Source: Aequorivita marisscotiae (lineage in GTDB: Bacteria; Bacteroidota; Bacteroidia; Flavobacteriales; Flavobacteriaceae). Taken from it: a stretch of DNA of 64,000 nucleotides. Position numbers and translations under genes: made by a program. Numbering within the stretch: the stretch's first letter is position 1; each line of letters begins with the position of its first letter. The notes under the pieces were generated by a model. That model had not been told where the DNA came from, searched no databases, and was given only the letters and a program-made list of their open reading frames with translations. The stretch spans positions 434,001 to 498,000 of the forward strand of contig NZ_CP122379.1 in assembly GCF_029814825.1 (NCBI RefSeq), given 5' to 3'. Shown in pieces: positions 34,295 to 42,072 of this stretch.

Positions 34295-34327
34295 CCCTTT
34301 CCCTTTGGGGAAGGGCTGGGGATGGGG
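34295..34327. repeat. Palindromic element directly before trpG start
   Basis: CCCTTTCCC (34295-34303), loop TTT, GGGGAAGGG (34307-34315; one G-U), then CTGGGGATGGGG abutting the trpG ATG. The G-rich tail lies where a ribosome-binding site would be and may act as one. Confidence 0.65.
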
Positions 34328-34894
34328 ATGAAAATATTAGTAATAGACAATTATGACAGTTTTGTTTACAATCTCGTCCATTATTTAGAAGAATTGGATT
34401 GCGAGGTTACTGTAAAACGAAACGATAAATTCACTTTGGAAGAAGTTGAAAATTACGATAAAATTTTGCTTTCCCCCGGTCCGGGTATTCCGGATGAAGC
34501 AGGTTTACTGAAGGAAGTGATTCAAAAATACGCAACCTCAAAACCAATTTTCGGCGTGTGTTTGGGGCAACAAGCAATCGGGGAAGTGTTCGGCGGGAAA
34601 TTGGAAAACTTGAGCCAAGTTTTTCACGGTGTTGCAACAAAAGCAACAATAATTTCAGAAAACGAACCGCTTTTTAAGGGAATTGAAAAAGATTTTGAAA
34701 TAGGTCGTTACCACAGTTGGGTGGTTTCCAAAGAAGATTTTCCGGAGGTTTTGGAAATTACCTCCGTAGATGAAAACGGACAGATAATGTCGCTCAGACA
34801 TAAATTTTACAACGTATGCGGCGTGCAATTTCATCCCGAAAGTGTATTGACACCAATGGGAAAAATGATCGTTAAAAATTGGGTAGAAAGCTGA
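34328..34894 (+). CDS. trpG: Anthranilate synthase component II (glutamine amidotransferase)
   Basis: A 188-residue class I glutamine amidotransferase supplying ammonia to TrpE. The start is the ATG at 34328 (MKILVIDNYDSFVYN), which is the standard N-terminus. A frame extending upstream to 34256 would add 24 residues encoded by a palindrome and is rejected. The catalytic cysteine is C78 in FGVCLGQQAIGE, and the His/Glu pair is in VQFHPESVLTPMG. The length (about 190) matches the family. It follows trpE by about 100 bp that consists largely of repeats. Confidence 0.95.
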   Translation: MKILVIDNYDSFVYNLVHYLEELDCEVTVKRNDKFTLEEVENYDKILLSPGPGIPDEAGLLKEVIQKYATSKPIFGVCLGQQAIGEVFGGKLENLSQVFHGVATKATIISENEPLFKGIEKDFEIGRYHSWVVSKEDFPEVLEITSVDENGQIMSLRHKFYNVCGVQFHPESVLTPMGKMIVKNWVES

Positions 34895-34900
34895 AAAAGT

Positions 34901-34930
34901 AGTGTTCAGTGTTCAGTAGTAGTATTCAGT
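34901..34930. repeat. Degenerate heptanucleotide repeat in trpG-trpD gap
   Basis: AGTGTTC occurs twice in tandem, followed by AGTAGT and AGTATTC. It is short and imperfect, but has the same 7-bp period as arrays at 25581, 35971 and 37554. Confidence 0.5.
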
Positions 34931-34938
34931 AAAAACTT

Positions 34939-34963
34939 GGTGCCTTTGCGCCTTTGCGAGGAA
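34939..34963. repeat. CTTTGCG-type half element before trpD
   Basis: TGGTGCCTTTGCGCCTTTGCGAGG is a half-copy of the dispersed CTTTGCG palindrome and ends 5 bp before the trpD ATG, so its GAGG could serve as ribosome-binding site. Confidence 0.55.
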
Positions 34964-34967
34964 AAAA

Positions 34968-35963
34968 ATGAAACAAATTCTAGACAGATTAATAAACCAC
35001 GAGCAACTTTCAAAAGAAGAAGCGCGTACTGTGTTGGTAAACATTTCCGAAGGAAAATACAACCAAAGTCAAATTGCCGCATTTTTGACAGTATATATGA
35101 TGCGAAACGTGAGTTTGGAAGAATTGGAAGGATTCCGCGATGCGTTATTAGACCTGTGTTTGGCGGTAGATTTTAGCGAATACAACACTATAGATTTGTG
35201 CGGCACGGGCGGCGATGGAAAGAATACTTTTAATATTTCAACTTTGGCATCGTTTGTTACGGCGGGCGCTGGAATAAAAGTCGCCAAGCATGGCAATTAC
35301 GGAGTTTCTTCCGTAAGCGGCAGTAGCAATGTGATGGAAGCATTGGGAATAAGATTCAGTAATAATAGAGACTTTTTAAAACGAAGTTTGGACGAGGCCG
35401 GAATTTGTGTTTTGCACGCTCCCCTCTTTCACCCTGCAATGAAAAATGTAGCGCCAATTAGAAGGGAATTGGGTGTAAAAACCTTTTTCAATATGCTCGG
35501 ACCAATGGTAAATCCTGCATTTCCAAACAATCAATTGGTGGGGGTTTTCAATTTGGAATTGGCGCGGATGTACGGGTATCTCTATCAAAAAAGTGAAAAA
35601 AAATTCGCAGTGCTGAACGCAACGGACGGTTATGATGAAATTTCACTTACGGGCCCCGTAAAGGTTATTTCGAAAAATTCAGAAAACATGTTGAATGCCG
35701 AGGAATTTGGCGTGAAAAAAATTCGCGAATCTGAAATATTCGGTGGTGAAACGGTAAAAGCTTCCGCCGAAATATTTTTGGATATTTTAAACGGAAAAGG
35801 CTCCGAAGCACAAAATAACGTGGTTTGCGCAAATGCTGGAATGGCCATTTCAGTAGTTGAAGATTGCACTGTTAAAGAAGGTTTTGAAAAAGCGACGGAA
35901 TCTTTACAAGCTAGAAAAGCATTGCAATCATTTAAAAAATTACAACAACTATCGGAAAGATGA
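34968..35963 (+). CDS. trpD: Anthranilate phosphoribosyltransferase
   Basis: A 331-residue enzyme that transfers phosphoribose from PRPP to anthranilate. The N-terminal helical domain (LINHEQLSKEEARTVLVNIS) precedes the glycine-rich PRPP loop DLCGTGGDGKNTFNISTLAS at about residues 75-94. Further motifs are KHGNYGVSSVSGSSNVMEAL and HPAMKNVAPIRRELGVKTFF. The length fits the family (about 330-345). It is third in the trpEGDCFBA order. The RBS region is a repeat element. Confidence 0.96.
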   Translation: MKQILDRLINHEQLSKEEARTVLVNISEGKYNQSQIAAFLTVYMMRNVSLEELEGFRDALLDLCLAVDFSEYNTIDLCGTGGDGKNTFNISTLASFVTAGAGIKVAKHGNYGVSSVSGSSNVMEALGIRFSNNRDFLKRSLDEAGICVLHAPLFHPAMKNVAPIRRELGVKTFFNMLGPMVNPAFPNNQLVGVFNLELARMYGYLYQKSEKKFAVLNATDGYDEISLTGPVKVISKNSENMLNAEEFGVKKIRESEIFGGETVKASAEIFLDILNGKGSEAQNNVVCANAGMAISVVEDCTVKEGFEKATESLQARKALQSFKKLQQLSER

Positions 35964-35970
35964 ATTGGGA

Positions 35971-36096
35971 GTGACGAGTTACGAGCGACGAGCGACGAGT
36001 TACGAGCGACGAGTTACGAGTGACGAGCGACGAATCACGAATTAACGATTAACGATTAACGATTAACGATTAACGATTAACGATTAACGATTAACG
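35971..36096. repeat. 18-unit heptanucleotide array between trpD and trpC
   Basis: The array is exactly 126 bp (18 x 7). Ten units of the form G(T/C)(G/T)ACGA with variants (35971-36040) are followed by eight perfect units of ATTAACG (36041-36096), and then by AAAA and the trpC ATG. The first block is degenerate and the second is homogeneous, which suggests that the ATTAACG part expanded recently. It has no spacer structure and is not a CRISPR. Confidence 0.9.
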
Positions 36097-36100
36097 AAAA

Positions 36101-36883
36101 ATGAACATTTTAAATACCATAACTGCTTATAAACGCAAGGAAGTTTCCGCAAAAAAAGAAGCTATTCCTACAAGATTATTGGAGAAATTTCCACTTTTCG
36201 CCAAAGAAACAAAATCATTAGCAGAGGCGTTACGCAATTCTACAACCGGAATTATTGCAGAGCACAAACGCCGCTCGCCCAGTAAATCTGTCATTAACGA
36301 CAAGGTACTGTTGCCCGAAGTAGTTTTAGGTTATGAAAATGCTGGGGCTAAAGGAGTTTCAGTTTTAACCGATTCTAACTTTTTTGGTGGCTCATTAGAT
36401 GATCTTTTGGTAGCCGAAAAAACGATTTCCATCCCAATACTACGGAAAGAATTCATCATTGACCCCTATCAAATTTACGAATCGAAAGCATACGGCGCAG
36501 ATGCCATTTTATTAATTGCGGCGTGTCTTTCGGCAGAAGAATTAAAACAGTTTTCGCATTTGGCAAAAAGTTTAAAACTCGATGTATTATTAGAAGTCCA
36601 TAATCTGGAGGAACTTCAAAAATCAATGTTGCCAAATGTAGATATGATTGGCGTTAACAATAGAAATTTAAAAAATTTTAAGGTAAGTATAGATATCAGC
36701 AAAAAGCTTTCCAAAGAAATTCCGAATGATTTTGTGAAAATTTCCGAAAGCGGAATTAGCGATGTGGAAACTATAAAAGAATTGAGAACCTTTGGTTACG
36801 AAGGGTTTTTAATTGGTGAAAATTTTATGAAGACGGAAAATCCCGGAGAAACCGCAAAACAATTTATTGAAAAACTGAGATGA
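36101..36883 (+). CDS. trpC: Indole-3-glycerol phosphate synthase
   Basis: A 260-residue TIM-barrel enzyme that forms indole-3-glycerol phosphate. Catalytic motifs are present: IIAEHKRRSPSKS (family E-x-K-x-x-S-P-S), VSVLTDSNFFGGSLDDLLVA, PILRKEFIIDPYQIYESKAY and IGVNNRNLKNF. The phosphate-binding SESGISDVETIKELRTFGYE near the C-terminus is intact. The start ATG at 36101 is four bases after a heptanucleotide array. It overlaps trpF by 4 bp (ATGA). Confidence 0.96.
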   Translation: MNILNTITAYKRKEVSAKKEAIPTRLLEKFPLFAKETKSLAEALRNSTTGIIAEHKRRSPSKSVINDKVLLPEVVLGYENAGAKGVSVLTDSNFFGGSLDDLLVAEKTISIPILRKEFIIDPYQIYESKAYGADAILLIAACLSAEELKQFSHLAKSLKLDVLLEVHNLEELQKSMLPNVDMIGVNNRNLKNFKVSIDISKKLSKEIPNDFVKISESGISDVETIKELRTFGYEGFLIGENFMKTENPGETAKQFIEKLR

Positions 36884-37521
36884 AGCCATTGCTAAAAATT
36901 TGTGGAATGAAACACAACATCGCCGAAGTTGCCAAACTTCAGCCAGATTATTTGGGTTTTATTTTTTATGAAAAGAGTCCGCGGTATTTTGATGGTGAAG
37001 AAATTCCACAGCTTCCCGAAGGCGTTAAAAAGGTTGGCGTTTTCGTGGATGCTACAATAGATGAAATTCTCACAACTTTTGAAAAATACAATTTGGATGT
37101 TATTCAACTTCATGGCAATGAAACAAAGGAATTTGTGCTAACCCTAAATATGTATTTGCGGTTAAAGTTTTGGGATGGATATGAAGTTTGGAAAGTCTTT
37201 CCCGTTGACGATTCTTTCGATTTTTCCGATACACGTGATTTTGTAAAAAAAGTAGATGCTTTTTTATTCGATACAAAAGGTCATAATCACGGTGGCAATG
37301 GAAAAACTTTTAATTGGGAGATTTTGAAAAATTACAAATATAAAACACCCTTCATTTTAAGTGGCGGCATAGGTTTGGAAGAAATTGAAAATTTAAAAAA
37401 ACTATTAAAAACAAACCTGCCAATTTATGCGATTGACGTAAATAGCAAATTTGAAATCGAGCCAGGAATGAAGGACGTTTCAACTTTAAAGAAGTTCATG
37501 GACGTTTTAAACCACGACTGA
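36880..37521 (+). CDS. trpF: Phosphoribosylanthranilate isomerase
   Basis: A 213-residue TIM-barrel isomerase. The N-terminal LKICGMKHNIAEVAKLQPDY has the catalytic cysteine, LDVIQLHGNE is the central motif, and the C-terminal PFILSGGIGLEEIENLKKLL, then YAIDVNSKFEIEPGMKD, is the phosphate-binding end with the catalytic Asp in AIDVNS. It overlaps trpC by the ATGA junction, so the two are coupled. This order (trpC and trpF as separate genes) is common in Bacteroidota. Confidence 0.95.
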   Translation: MKPLLKICGMKHNIAEVAKLQPDYLGFIFYEKSPRYFDGEEIPQLPEGVKKVGVFVDATIDEILTTFEKYNLDVIQLHGNETKEFVLTLNMYLRLKFWDGYEVWKVFPVDDSFDFSDTRDFVKKVDAFLFDTKGHNHGGNGKTFNWEILKNYKYKTPFILSGGIGLEEIENLKKLLKTNLPIYAIDVNSKFEIEPGMKDVSTLKKFMDVLNHD

Positions 37522-37553
37522 GGAAACCACGAACTACGACTAAAAAAAGCGAT

Positions 37554-37580
37554 GAATACTGAATATTGAATACTGAAAAT
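37554..37580. repeat. Heptanucleotide repeat before trpB
   Basis: GAATACT-GAATATT-GAATACT-GAAAAT, period 7, lies immediately upstream of the trpB ATG at 37581. It is three full units plus a partial, and is the fourth heptad array in the window. Confidence 0.6.
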
Positions 37581-38762
37581 ATGAATTATAATGTAAACGA
37601 AAAAGGCTATTACGGGGAGTTTGGTGGAGCGTATATTCCCGAAATGCTGTATCCAAATGTGGAGGAATTACGACAAAAGTATTTAAAGGTAATGGGTGAG
37701 GAATCCTTTCAAAAAGAATTCCACCAATTGCTGAAAGACTACGTGGGGCGCCCTACACCGTTGTATTTTGCAAAGCGGCTTTCAGAAAAATACAACACAA
37801 AAATCTATTTAAAACGCGAAGATCTCTGCCACACGGGAGCGCACAAAGTAAACAACACTATTGGCCAGATTTTGATGGCAAAACGATTGGGCAAAACCCG
37901 GATTATTGCCGAAACCGGCGCCGGGCAGCACGGCGTTGCGACCGCAACAGTTTGTGCTTTAATGGGCTTGGAATGTATTGTTTTTATGGGTGAAATCGAT
38001 ATAAAACGTCAAGCGCCAAACGTGGCCCGTATGAAAATGCTGGGCGCAAAAGTTGTACCAGCCACAAGTGGAAGCAAAACTTTGAAAGACGCCACCAATG
38101 AAGCAATTCGAGATTGGATCAACAATCCGGTTAATACACATTATATTATAGGTAGTGTTGTTGGCCCGCACCCATATCCTGATATGGTAGCCCGTTTTCA
38201 AAGTGTGATTTCAGAGGAAATAAAAACTCAACTCAACGAAAAAGAAAGCCGTGAAAACCCAGATTTTGTAGTGGCTTGTGTGGGTGGTGGCAGTAATGCC
38301 GCAGGAGCATTTTATCATTATTTAAACAAACCTGAAGTAGGAATCATCGCTGTAGAAGCAGCCGGAAAAGGAATTGATAGTGGCGAAAGCGCGGCAACTT
38401 CAGCTTTGGGAAAAGTGGGGATTATCCACGGGAGCAAAACGCTTTTAATGCAAACACCGGACGGACAAATTACAGAGCCATACTCTATCTCGGCTGGTTT
38501 GGACTATCCCGGTGTAGGCCCCATGCACGCCCATCTTTTTGCTAGCGGCCGCGGCGAGTTTATTTCCATAACAGATAACAAAGCGATGGAGGCCGGAATG
38601 GAACTTTGCAAATTGGAAGGCATTATTCCCGCCATTGAAAGTAGTCATGCATTGGCAATTTTTGAAACCCGAAAATTTAAAAAAGACGAAGTGGTTGTCG
38701 TGAATTTAAGCGGCCGTGGCGATAAGGATTTGGATACTTACATTAAGCATTTTGATTTATAA
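37581..38762 (+). CDS. trpB: Tryptophan synthase beta subunit
   Basis: A 393-residue PLP enzyme that condenses indole with serine. The start is the ATG at 37581 ([20 protein letters not shown]); a five-codon extension begins with TTG within a heptad array and is not favoured. The PLP-binding lysine is K89 in [14 protein letters not shown], the glycine loop is [18 protein letters not shown], and the C-terminal serine is in [16 protein letters not shown]. It follows trpF by about 60 bp. It works as a complex with TrpA. Confidence 0.97.
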   Translation: MNYNVNEKGYYGEFGGAYIPEMLYPNVEELRQKYLKVMGEESFQKEFHQLLKDYVGRPTPLYFAKRLSEKYNTKIYLKREDLCHTGAHKVNNTIGQILMAKRLGKTRIIAETGAGQHGVATATVCALMGLECIVFMGEIDIKRQAPNVARMKMLGAKVVPATSGSKTLKDATNEAIRDWINNPVNTHYIIGSVVGPHPYPDMVARFQSVISEEIKTQLNEKESRENPDFVVACVGGGSNAAGAFYHYLNKPEVGIIAVEAAGKGIDSGESAATSALGKVGIIHGSKTLLMQTPDGQITEPYSISAGLDYPGVGPMHAHLFASGRGEFISITDNKAMEAGMELCKLEGIIPAIESSHALAIFETRKFKKDEVVVVNLSGRGDKDLDTYIKHFDL

Positions 38763-38878
38763 AACCGTTGTCCGGTGGAGCGCAATTGAGACCCACTTTT
38801 GTGCAAATGGACATTTAGTTCTCGACTTTAATTTATACTCAGCAGGTCGAAGGACTCGAACAGACAAAAAATAATAAT

Positions 38879-39646
38879 ATGAACAGAATTCAACAAAAAC
38901 TTTCAGAGAACAAAAAACTACTTTCTATTTACTTCACCGCAGGTTATCCAAAATTGGATGACACGGTTGAAATAATACAAGAATTGGAAAAATCCAGCGT
39001 AGATTTTATTGAAATCGGATTACCTTTCAGCGACCCTTTGGCCGACGGACCCACCATTCAAGTGAGTTCGCAGCTTGCATTAAAAAATGGAATGACCACC
39101 CAAGTGCTTTTTCAGCAACTGAAGGACATTCGCAAAACAGTTACAATTCCATTAATTATTATGGGGTATTTTAATCCCCTGCTTCAATTTGGCGTTGAAA
39201 ATTTCTGTAAAAAATGTGCCGAAATCGGTATTGACGGCTTAATTCTGCCCGATTTACCTTTGGCAGAATATCAAGAACACTATGCCGAAATCTTCAAAAA
39301 ACATGGGCTTTTGAACATATTTTTAATCACACCCCAAACTTCCGAAGCGCGTATTAAACAAATAGATGCCGCTTCCGAAGGTTTTATTTATATGGTGAGC
39401 AGCGCCAGCGTTACGGGCAATTCTTCCGGTTTTGGAGCTGCGCAGGAAAATTATTTTAAAAGAATTGAATTACTACAACTTAAAAATCCACAGATTGTAG
39501 GATTCGGAATAAACAATTCAGAAACGTTTCAGCAGGCTACAAAATATTCAAGAGGAGCAATTATTGGCAGTGCCTTTATAAAAATGCTGTCCGAAAAAGG
39601 ATTGGAAGGCATCTCTAACTTTGTAGGTTCAATTAGAGAGGTTTAA
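38879..39646 (+). CDS. trpA: Tryptophan synthase alpha subunit
   Basis: A 255-residue TIM-barrel subunit that cleaves indole-3-glycerol phosphate. Motifs are YFTAGYPKLDDTVEIIQELE, then IEIGLPFSDPLADGPTIQVS with the catalytic Glu, then LPDLPLAEYQEHY with the catalytic Asp, and FIYMVSSASVTGNSSGFGAA. The last gene of the trp operon. A 116-bp gap from trpB carries no obvious structure, so read-through is likely, although a secondary promoter cannot be excluded. No clear terminator follows trpA before the small gene at 39728. Confidence 0.96.
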   Translation: MNRIQQKLSENKKLLSIYFTAGYPKLDDTVEIIQELEKSSVDFIEIGLPFSDPLADGPTIQVSSQLALKNGMTTQVLFQQLKDIRKTVTIPLIIMGYFNPLLQFGVENFCKKCAEIGIDGLILPDLPLAEYQEHYAEIFKKHGLLNIFLITPQTSEARIKQIDAASEGFIYMVSSASVTGNSSGFGAAQENYFKRIELLQLKNPQIVGFGINNSETFQQATKYSRGAIIGSAFIKMLSEKGLEGISNFVGSIREV

Positions 39647-39727
39647 CCAATTTTTAGCAAGCATTTAGCACATTTTATGATATATAATCTGTAGTTTGGT
39701 AATCTATTTAAATTAAAAGACAAGATT

Positions 39728-39856
39728 ATGGAAAAGAAATTTGAAAGAAAGACAGAACAAAAAAATCCTACTAACCCTACAGGTAACACGAATCAAAAGA
39801 CCAATAAATTTGATATTGACGAGAAAACCATTAAAAAGCAACAAAATAAAAAATAA
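39728..39856 (+). CDS. Small hydrophilic ORF (42 residues), unrecognised
   Basis: The ATG at 39728 begins a 42-codon frame ending TAA: MEKKFERKTEQKNPTNPTGN followed by a Lys/Asn-rich tail ending KKQQNKK. It is highly charged with no hydrophobic segment. It lies 40 bp upstream of the Thx ribosomal protein gene and may be co-transcribed. Codon use is consistent with the genome, but the length makes the call uncertain. Confidence 0.45.
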   Translation: MEKKFERKTEQKNPTNPTGNTNQKTNKFDIDEKTIKKQQNKK

Positions 39857-39896
39857 CGGATTTCCTTTCTAAAGGAAGTGCATTAAAAACTTTATA

Positions 39897-40028
39897 ATGG
39901 GAAAAGGCGATAAAAAAACAAAACGCGGAAAGATTAATATAGGCTCGCATGGAAAATTGCGTCCAAAACGCAAAAAATTCAATGTTAGACCAATGCCTAC
40001 AGAGGATGCGCAAAAAAAAGAAACTTAA
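39897..40028 (+). CDS. 30S ribosomal protein THX
   Basis: The ATG at 39897 gives a 43-residue very basic protein, MGKGDKKTKRGKINIGSHGK followed by LRPKRKKFNVRPMPTEDAQK. The N-terminal MGKGDKKTKRGK and glycine/basic centre match ribosomal protein Thx (S31-like), which is short and frequently missed by gene finders. It is followed by a good terminator at 40060. The upstream frame has no other start, and the gene is separate from trpA. Confidence 0.85.
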   Translation: MGKGDKKTKRGKINIGSHGKLRPKRKKFNVRPMPTEDAQKKET

Positions 40029-40059
40029 AATAAATTGATTTTCGTTTTAAGTTGAATTG

Positions 40060-40108
40060 AAAAGATTTTTGAGAACAGAGTTTAGTTCTTAAAAATCTTT
40101 TCTTTTTT
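40060..40108 (+). terminator. Terminator after THX gene
   Basis: AAAAGATTTTTGAGAAC (40060-40076) pairs with GTTCTTAAAAATCTTTT (40085-40101) with one G-T pair. The left arm is A-rich and the right side runs into TCTTTTTT. Confidence 0.75.
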
Positions 40109-40139
40109 AATTGATTCCAGCGAAGACACATCGAAATAC

Positions 40140-40147
40140 TATCTTTG
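40140..40147 (+). promoter_or_regulatory. TAnnTTTG -7 box upstream of HMG-CoA reductase
   Basis: TATCTTTG lies 22 bp before the ATG at 40170 and matches the Bacteroidota -7 consensus. The nearest TTG upstream (40111-40113) is 26 bp away, longer than ideal. Confidence 0.45.
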
Positions 40148-40169
40148 CAACTTAATTATACCTATTTAA

Positions 40170-41483
40170 ATGAAGCAACCCGTTTCTGGATTTTCAAAGA
40201 AAACCAAAGCCGAAAAAATTGATTGGCTCGCAAGTAATTATCTGCAAGACAATCCTTCGGCCATTGATATTTTAAAAAAATATTGGAACGAAGATGCACA
40301 ACTGCAGCAACTTCACGACGATTTTATTGAAAATACACTCTCCAATTACTATTTACCTTTTGGCATTGCGCCCAATTTTTTAATCAATCAAAAATTATAC
40401 GCTTTACCCATGGTTACCGAAGAAAGTTCGGTAGTGGCTGCCGCCAGTAATGCTGCCAAATTTTGGTTGGAACGCGGCGGATTTGAGGCAGAAGTAATTT
40501 CAACAGAAAAAAATGGGCAAATTCACTTTAACTTCTTTGGAAACGAAAAGGATATTGAAGCATTTTTTGAAGTAGTAAAACCAAAACTTCGCAATAGCAT
40601 TCAATCTATCGAAAAGAATATGAAGGCCCGTGGCGGAGGGCTTTTAGAGCTTTCACTGGTAGATAAATCGCACATTTTAGAAGGGTATTTTCACATACAC
40701 GCTACATTTGAAACACTTGACGCCATGGGCGCCAATTTTATAAATAGCTGCTTGGAACAAATGGCCACTGTTTTTGAAGAAGAAGCCAAAAGTTTTGAAA
40801 AATTTCAAAAAGAAAAAATGTATCCAGAAGTAGTTATGAGTATTCTCTCTAACTATGTTCCCGAATGTTTGGTTCGAGCCCAAGTGAGCTGCAGAGTTGA
40901 CGAACTTACTCTAAAACATCACGACGGAAAACAGTTTGCCGAAAAATTTGTTCGCGCCATTGAAATCGCAAAAACCGAAACCCGACGGGCCGTTACGCAC
41001 AATAAAGGAATAATGAACGGCGTGGACGCAGTAGTTTTAGCTACTGGAAACGATTTTCGGGCCGTGGAGGCCGGTGTGCACGCGTATGCCGCCCGAAATA
41101 GCTATTACGGAAGTTTAACTCACGCAAAAATAGAAGATGGCATTTTCACTTTTTGGATAGAATTACCGCTAGCAGTGGGCACCGTTGGGGGTTTAACATC
41201 GCTTCATCCTTTAACAAAACTTGCTTTTGAAATCCTTCAAAAACCCGATGCAAAGGAATTGATGAAAATTATTGCAGTGGCAGGACTCGCCCAAAACTTC
41301 GCCGCGATACGTTCGTTGGTTACCACGGGAATTCAAAAAGGACATATGAAAATGCATTTGATGAATATTTTAAATCAACTGCACGCCACAAAGGCGGAAA
41401 AGAAAGTAGCCATGGAATTTTTTATTGCTAATCCTGTTTCGCATAGTGCGGTGGTAGATTTTTTGGAAAAGCTGAGAAGTTGA
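40170..41483 (+). CDS. Hydroxymethylglutaryl-CoA reductase (class II, degradative-type fold)
   Basis: A 437-residue HMG-CoA reductase of the class II type. Its hallmarks are YYLPFGIAPNFLINQKLYAL, then VTEESSVVAAASNAAKFW, then GVDAVVLATGNDFRAVEAGV, then LTSLHPLTKLAFEILQKPD. In Bacteroidota this enzyme converts HMG-CoA to mevalonate or the reverse. Together with the GHMP kinase downstream it points to the mevalonate pathway, although a toxin-antitoxin pair lies between. The start ATG at 40170 gives the usual N-terminus. Confidence 0.93.
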   Translation: MKQPVSGFSKKTKAEKIDWLASNYLQDNPSAIDILKKYWNEDAQLQQLHDDFIENTLSNYYLPFGIAPNFLINQKLYALPMVTEESSVVAAASNAAKFWLERGGFEAEVISTEKNGQIHFNFFGNEKDIEAFFEVVKPKLRNSIQSIEKNMKARGGGLLELSLVDKSHILEGYFHIHATFETLDAMGANFINSCLEQMATVFEEEAKSFEKFQKEKMYPEVVMSILSNYVPECLVRAQVSCRVDELTLKHHDGKQFAEKFVRAIEIAKTETRRAVTHNKGIMNGVDAVVLATGNDFRAVEAGVHAYAARNSYYGSLTHAKIEDGIFTFWIELPLAVGTVGGLTSLHPLTKLAFEILQKPDAKELMKIIAVAGLAQNFAAIRSLVTTGIQKGHMKMHLMNILNQLHATKAEKKVAMEFFIANPVSHSAVVDFLEKLRS

Positions 41484-41534
41484 TGCCTTTGTTTGTTTGA
41501 ATTTAATTTGAAAAAATGTTGTAATTTTATAAGC

Positions 41535-41774
41535 ATGGATGTTAAGGCAAAAAAATTGGATTTGATTGAGTGGCTGTTACACCTTAAAGATGAAGCAACT
41601 ATCGAAAAAATGTGTAAACTAAAAGAAAGTATTGATGGAGATTGGTATGATGAACTCCCCGACACAGCAAAAGCGTCCATCGAAAAAGGCAGACAAGATT
41701 ATAAGGAAGGAAAAATCTTTACTTCGCAAGAGGTTAATCAACGTATAAAAAACAAATTTCCTTTTTTGAAATGA
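41535..41774 (+). CDS. Antitoxin-like protein (toxin-antitoxin module)
   Basis: A 79-residue protein starting at the ATG at 41535 (MDVKAKKLDLIEWLLHLKDE); the reading frame extends upstream but with no conserved start. It is mostly helical with a charged C-terminus (QEVNQRIKNKFPFLK), and its end overlaps the ParE-like toxin gene by 4 bp (ATGA). It resembles short addiction-module antitoxins that bind ParE/RelE toxins. It lies between the HMG-CoA reductase and GHMP kinase genes. Confidence 0.75.
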   Translation: MDVKAKKLDLIEWLLHLKDEATIEKMCKLKESIDGDWYDELPDTAKASIEKGRQDYKEGKIFTSQEVNQRIKNKFPFLK

Positions 41775-42061
41775 ATTTAATTTGGACCGAAAATGCAGAA
41801 GAAACCTTTTACGAAATCCTACTGTACATTTCTACCGAATTTTCAGAACGCAACGCCCAAAAATTTTATGATGAATCCCATAAAATGCTGGAGAGAATAG
41901 CTTTGGAACCTTATTTATTTAGTGTGTCTGAAAAGAAATCTATCAGAAAAGCGGTAATACATAAATATACTACATTATTTTACTTCGTAGATACTGAGAC
42001 AGATACCATCTATTTGTTTTCTTTTTTTGACACACGTCAAAATCCAAATAAAAAACCATAG
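41771..42061 (+). CDS. RelE/ParE-type toxin
   Basis: A 96-residue protein of the RelE/ParE superfamily: MNLIWTENAEETFYEILLYI, then SERNAQKFYDESHKMLERIA, then SIRKAVIHKYTTLFYFVDTE. The conserved RKAVI-x-KYT and the closing strand YLFSFFDTRQNP are diagnostic. Toxin target (ribosome or gyrase) is not deducible. It is translationally coupled to the antitoxin by ATGA. The TTG start of the GHMP kinase follows 11 bp later, so the module is inserted in a mevalonate-type operon. Confidence 0.85.
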   Translation: MNLIWTENAEETFYEILLYISTEFSERNAQKFYDESHKMLERIALEPYLFSVSEKKSIRKAVIHKYTTLFYFVDTETDTIYLFSFFDTRQNPNKKP

Positions 42062-42072
42062 AAATTAAACTT

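Noticed and set aside
34256..34327. Upstream extension of TrpG by 24 residues
   Set aside because: The added residues are encoded by a palindromic repeat and the standard TrpG N-terminus starts at 34328.
25581..36096. Tandem arrays resembling CRISPR
   Set aside because: Period is only 7 bp, with no unique spacers and no cas genes; they are simple heptanucleotide repeats.
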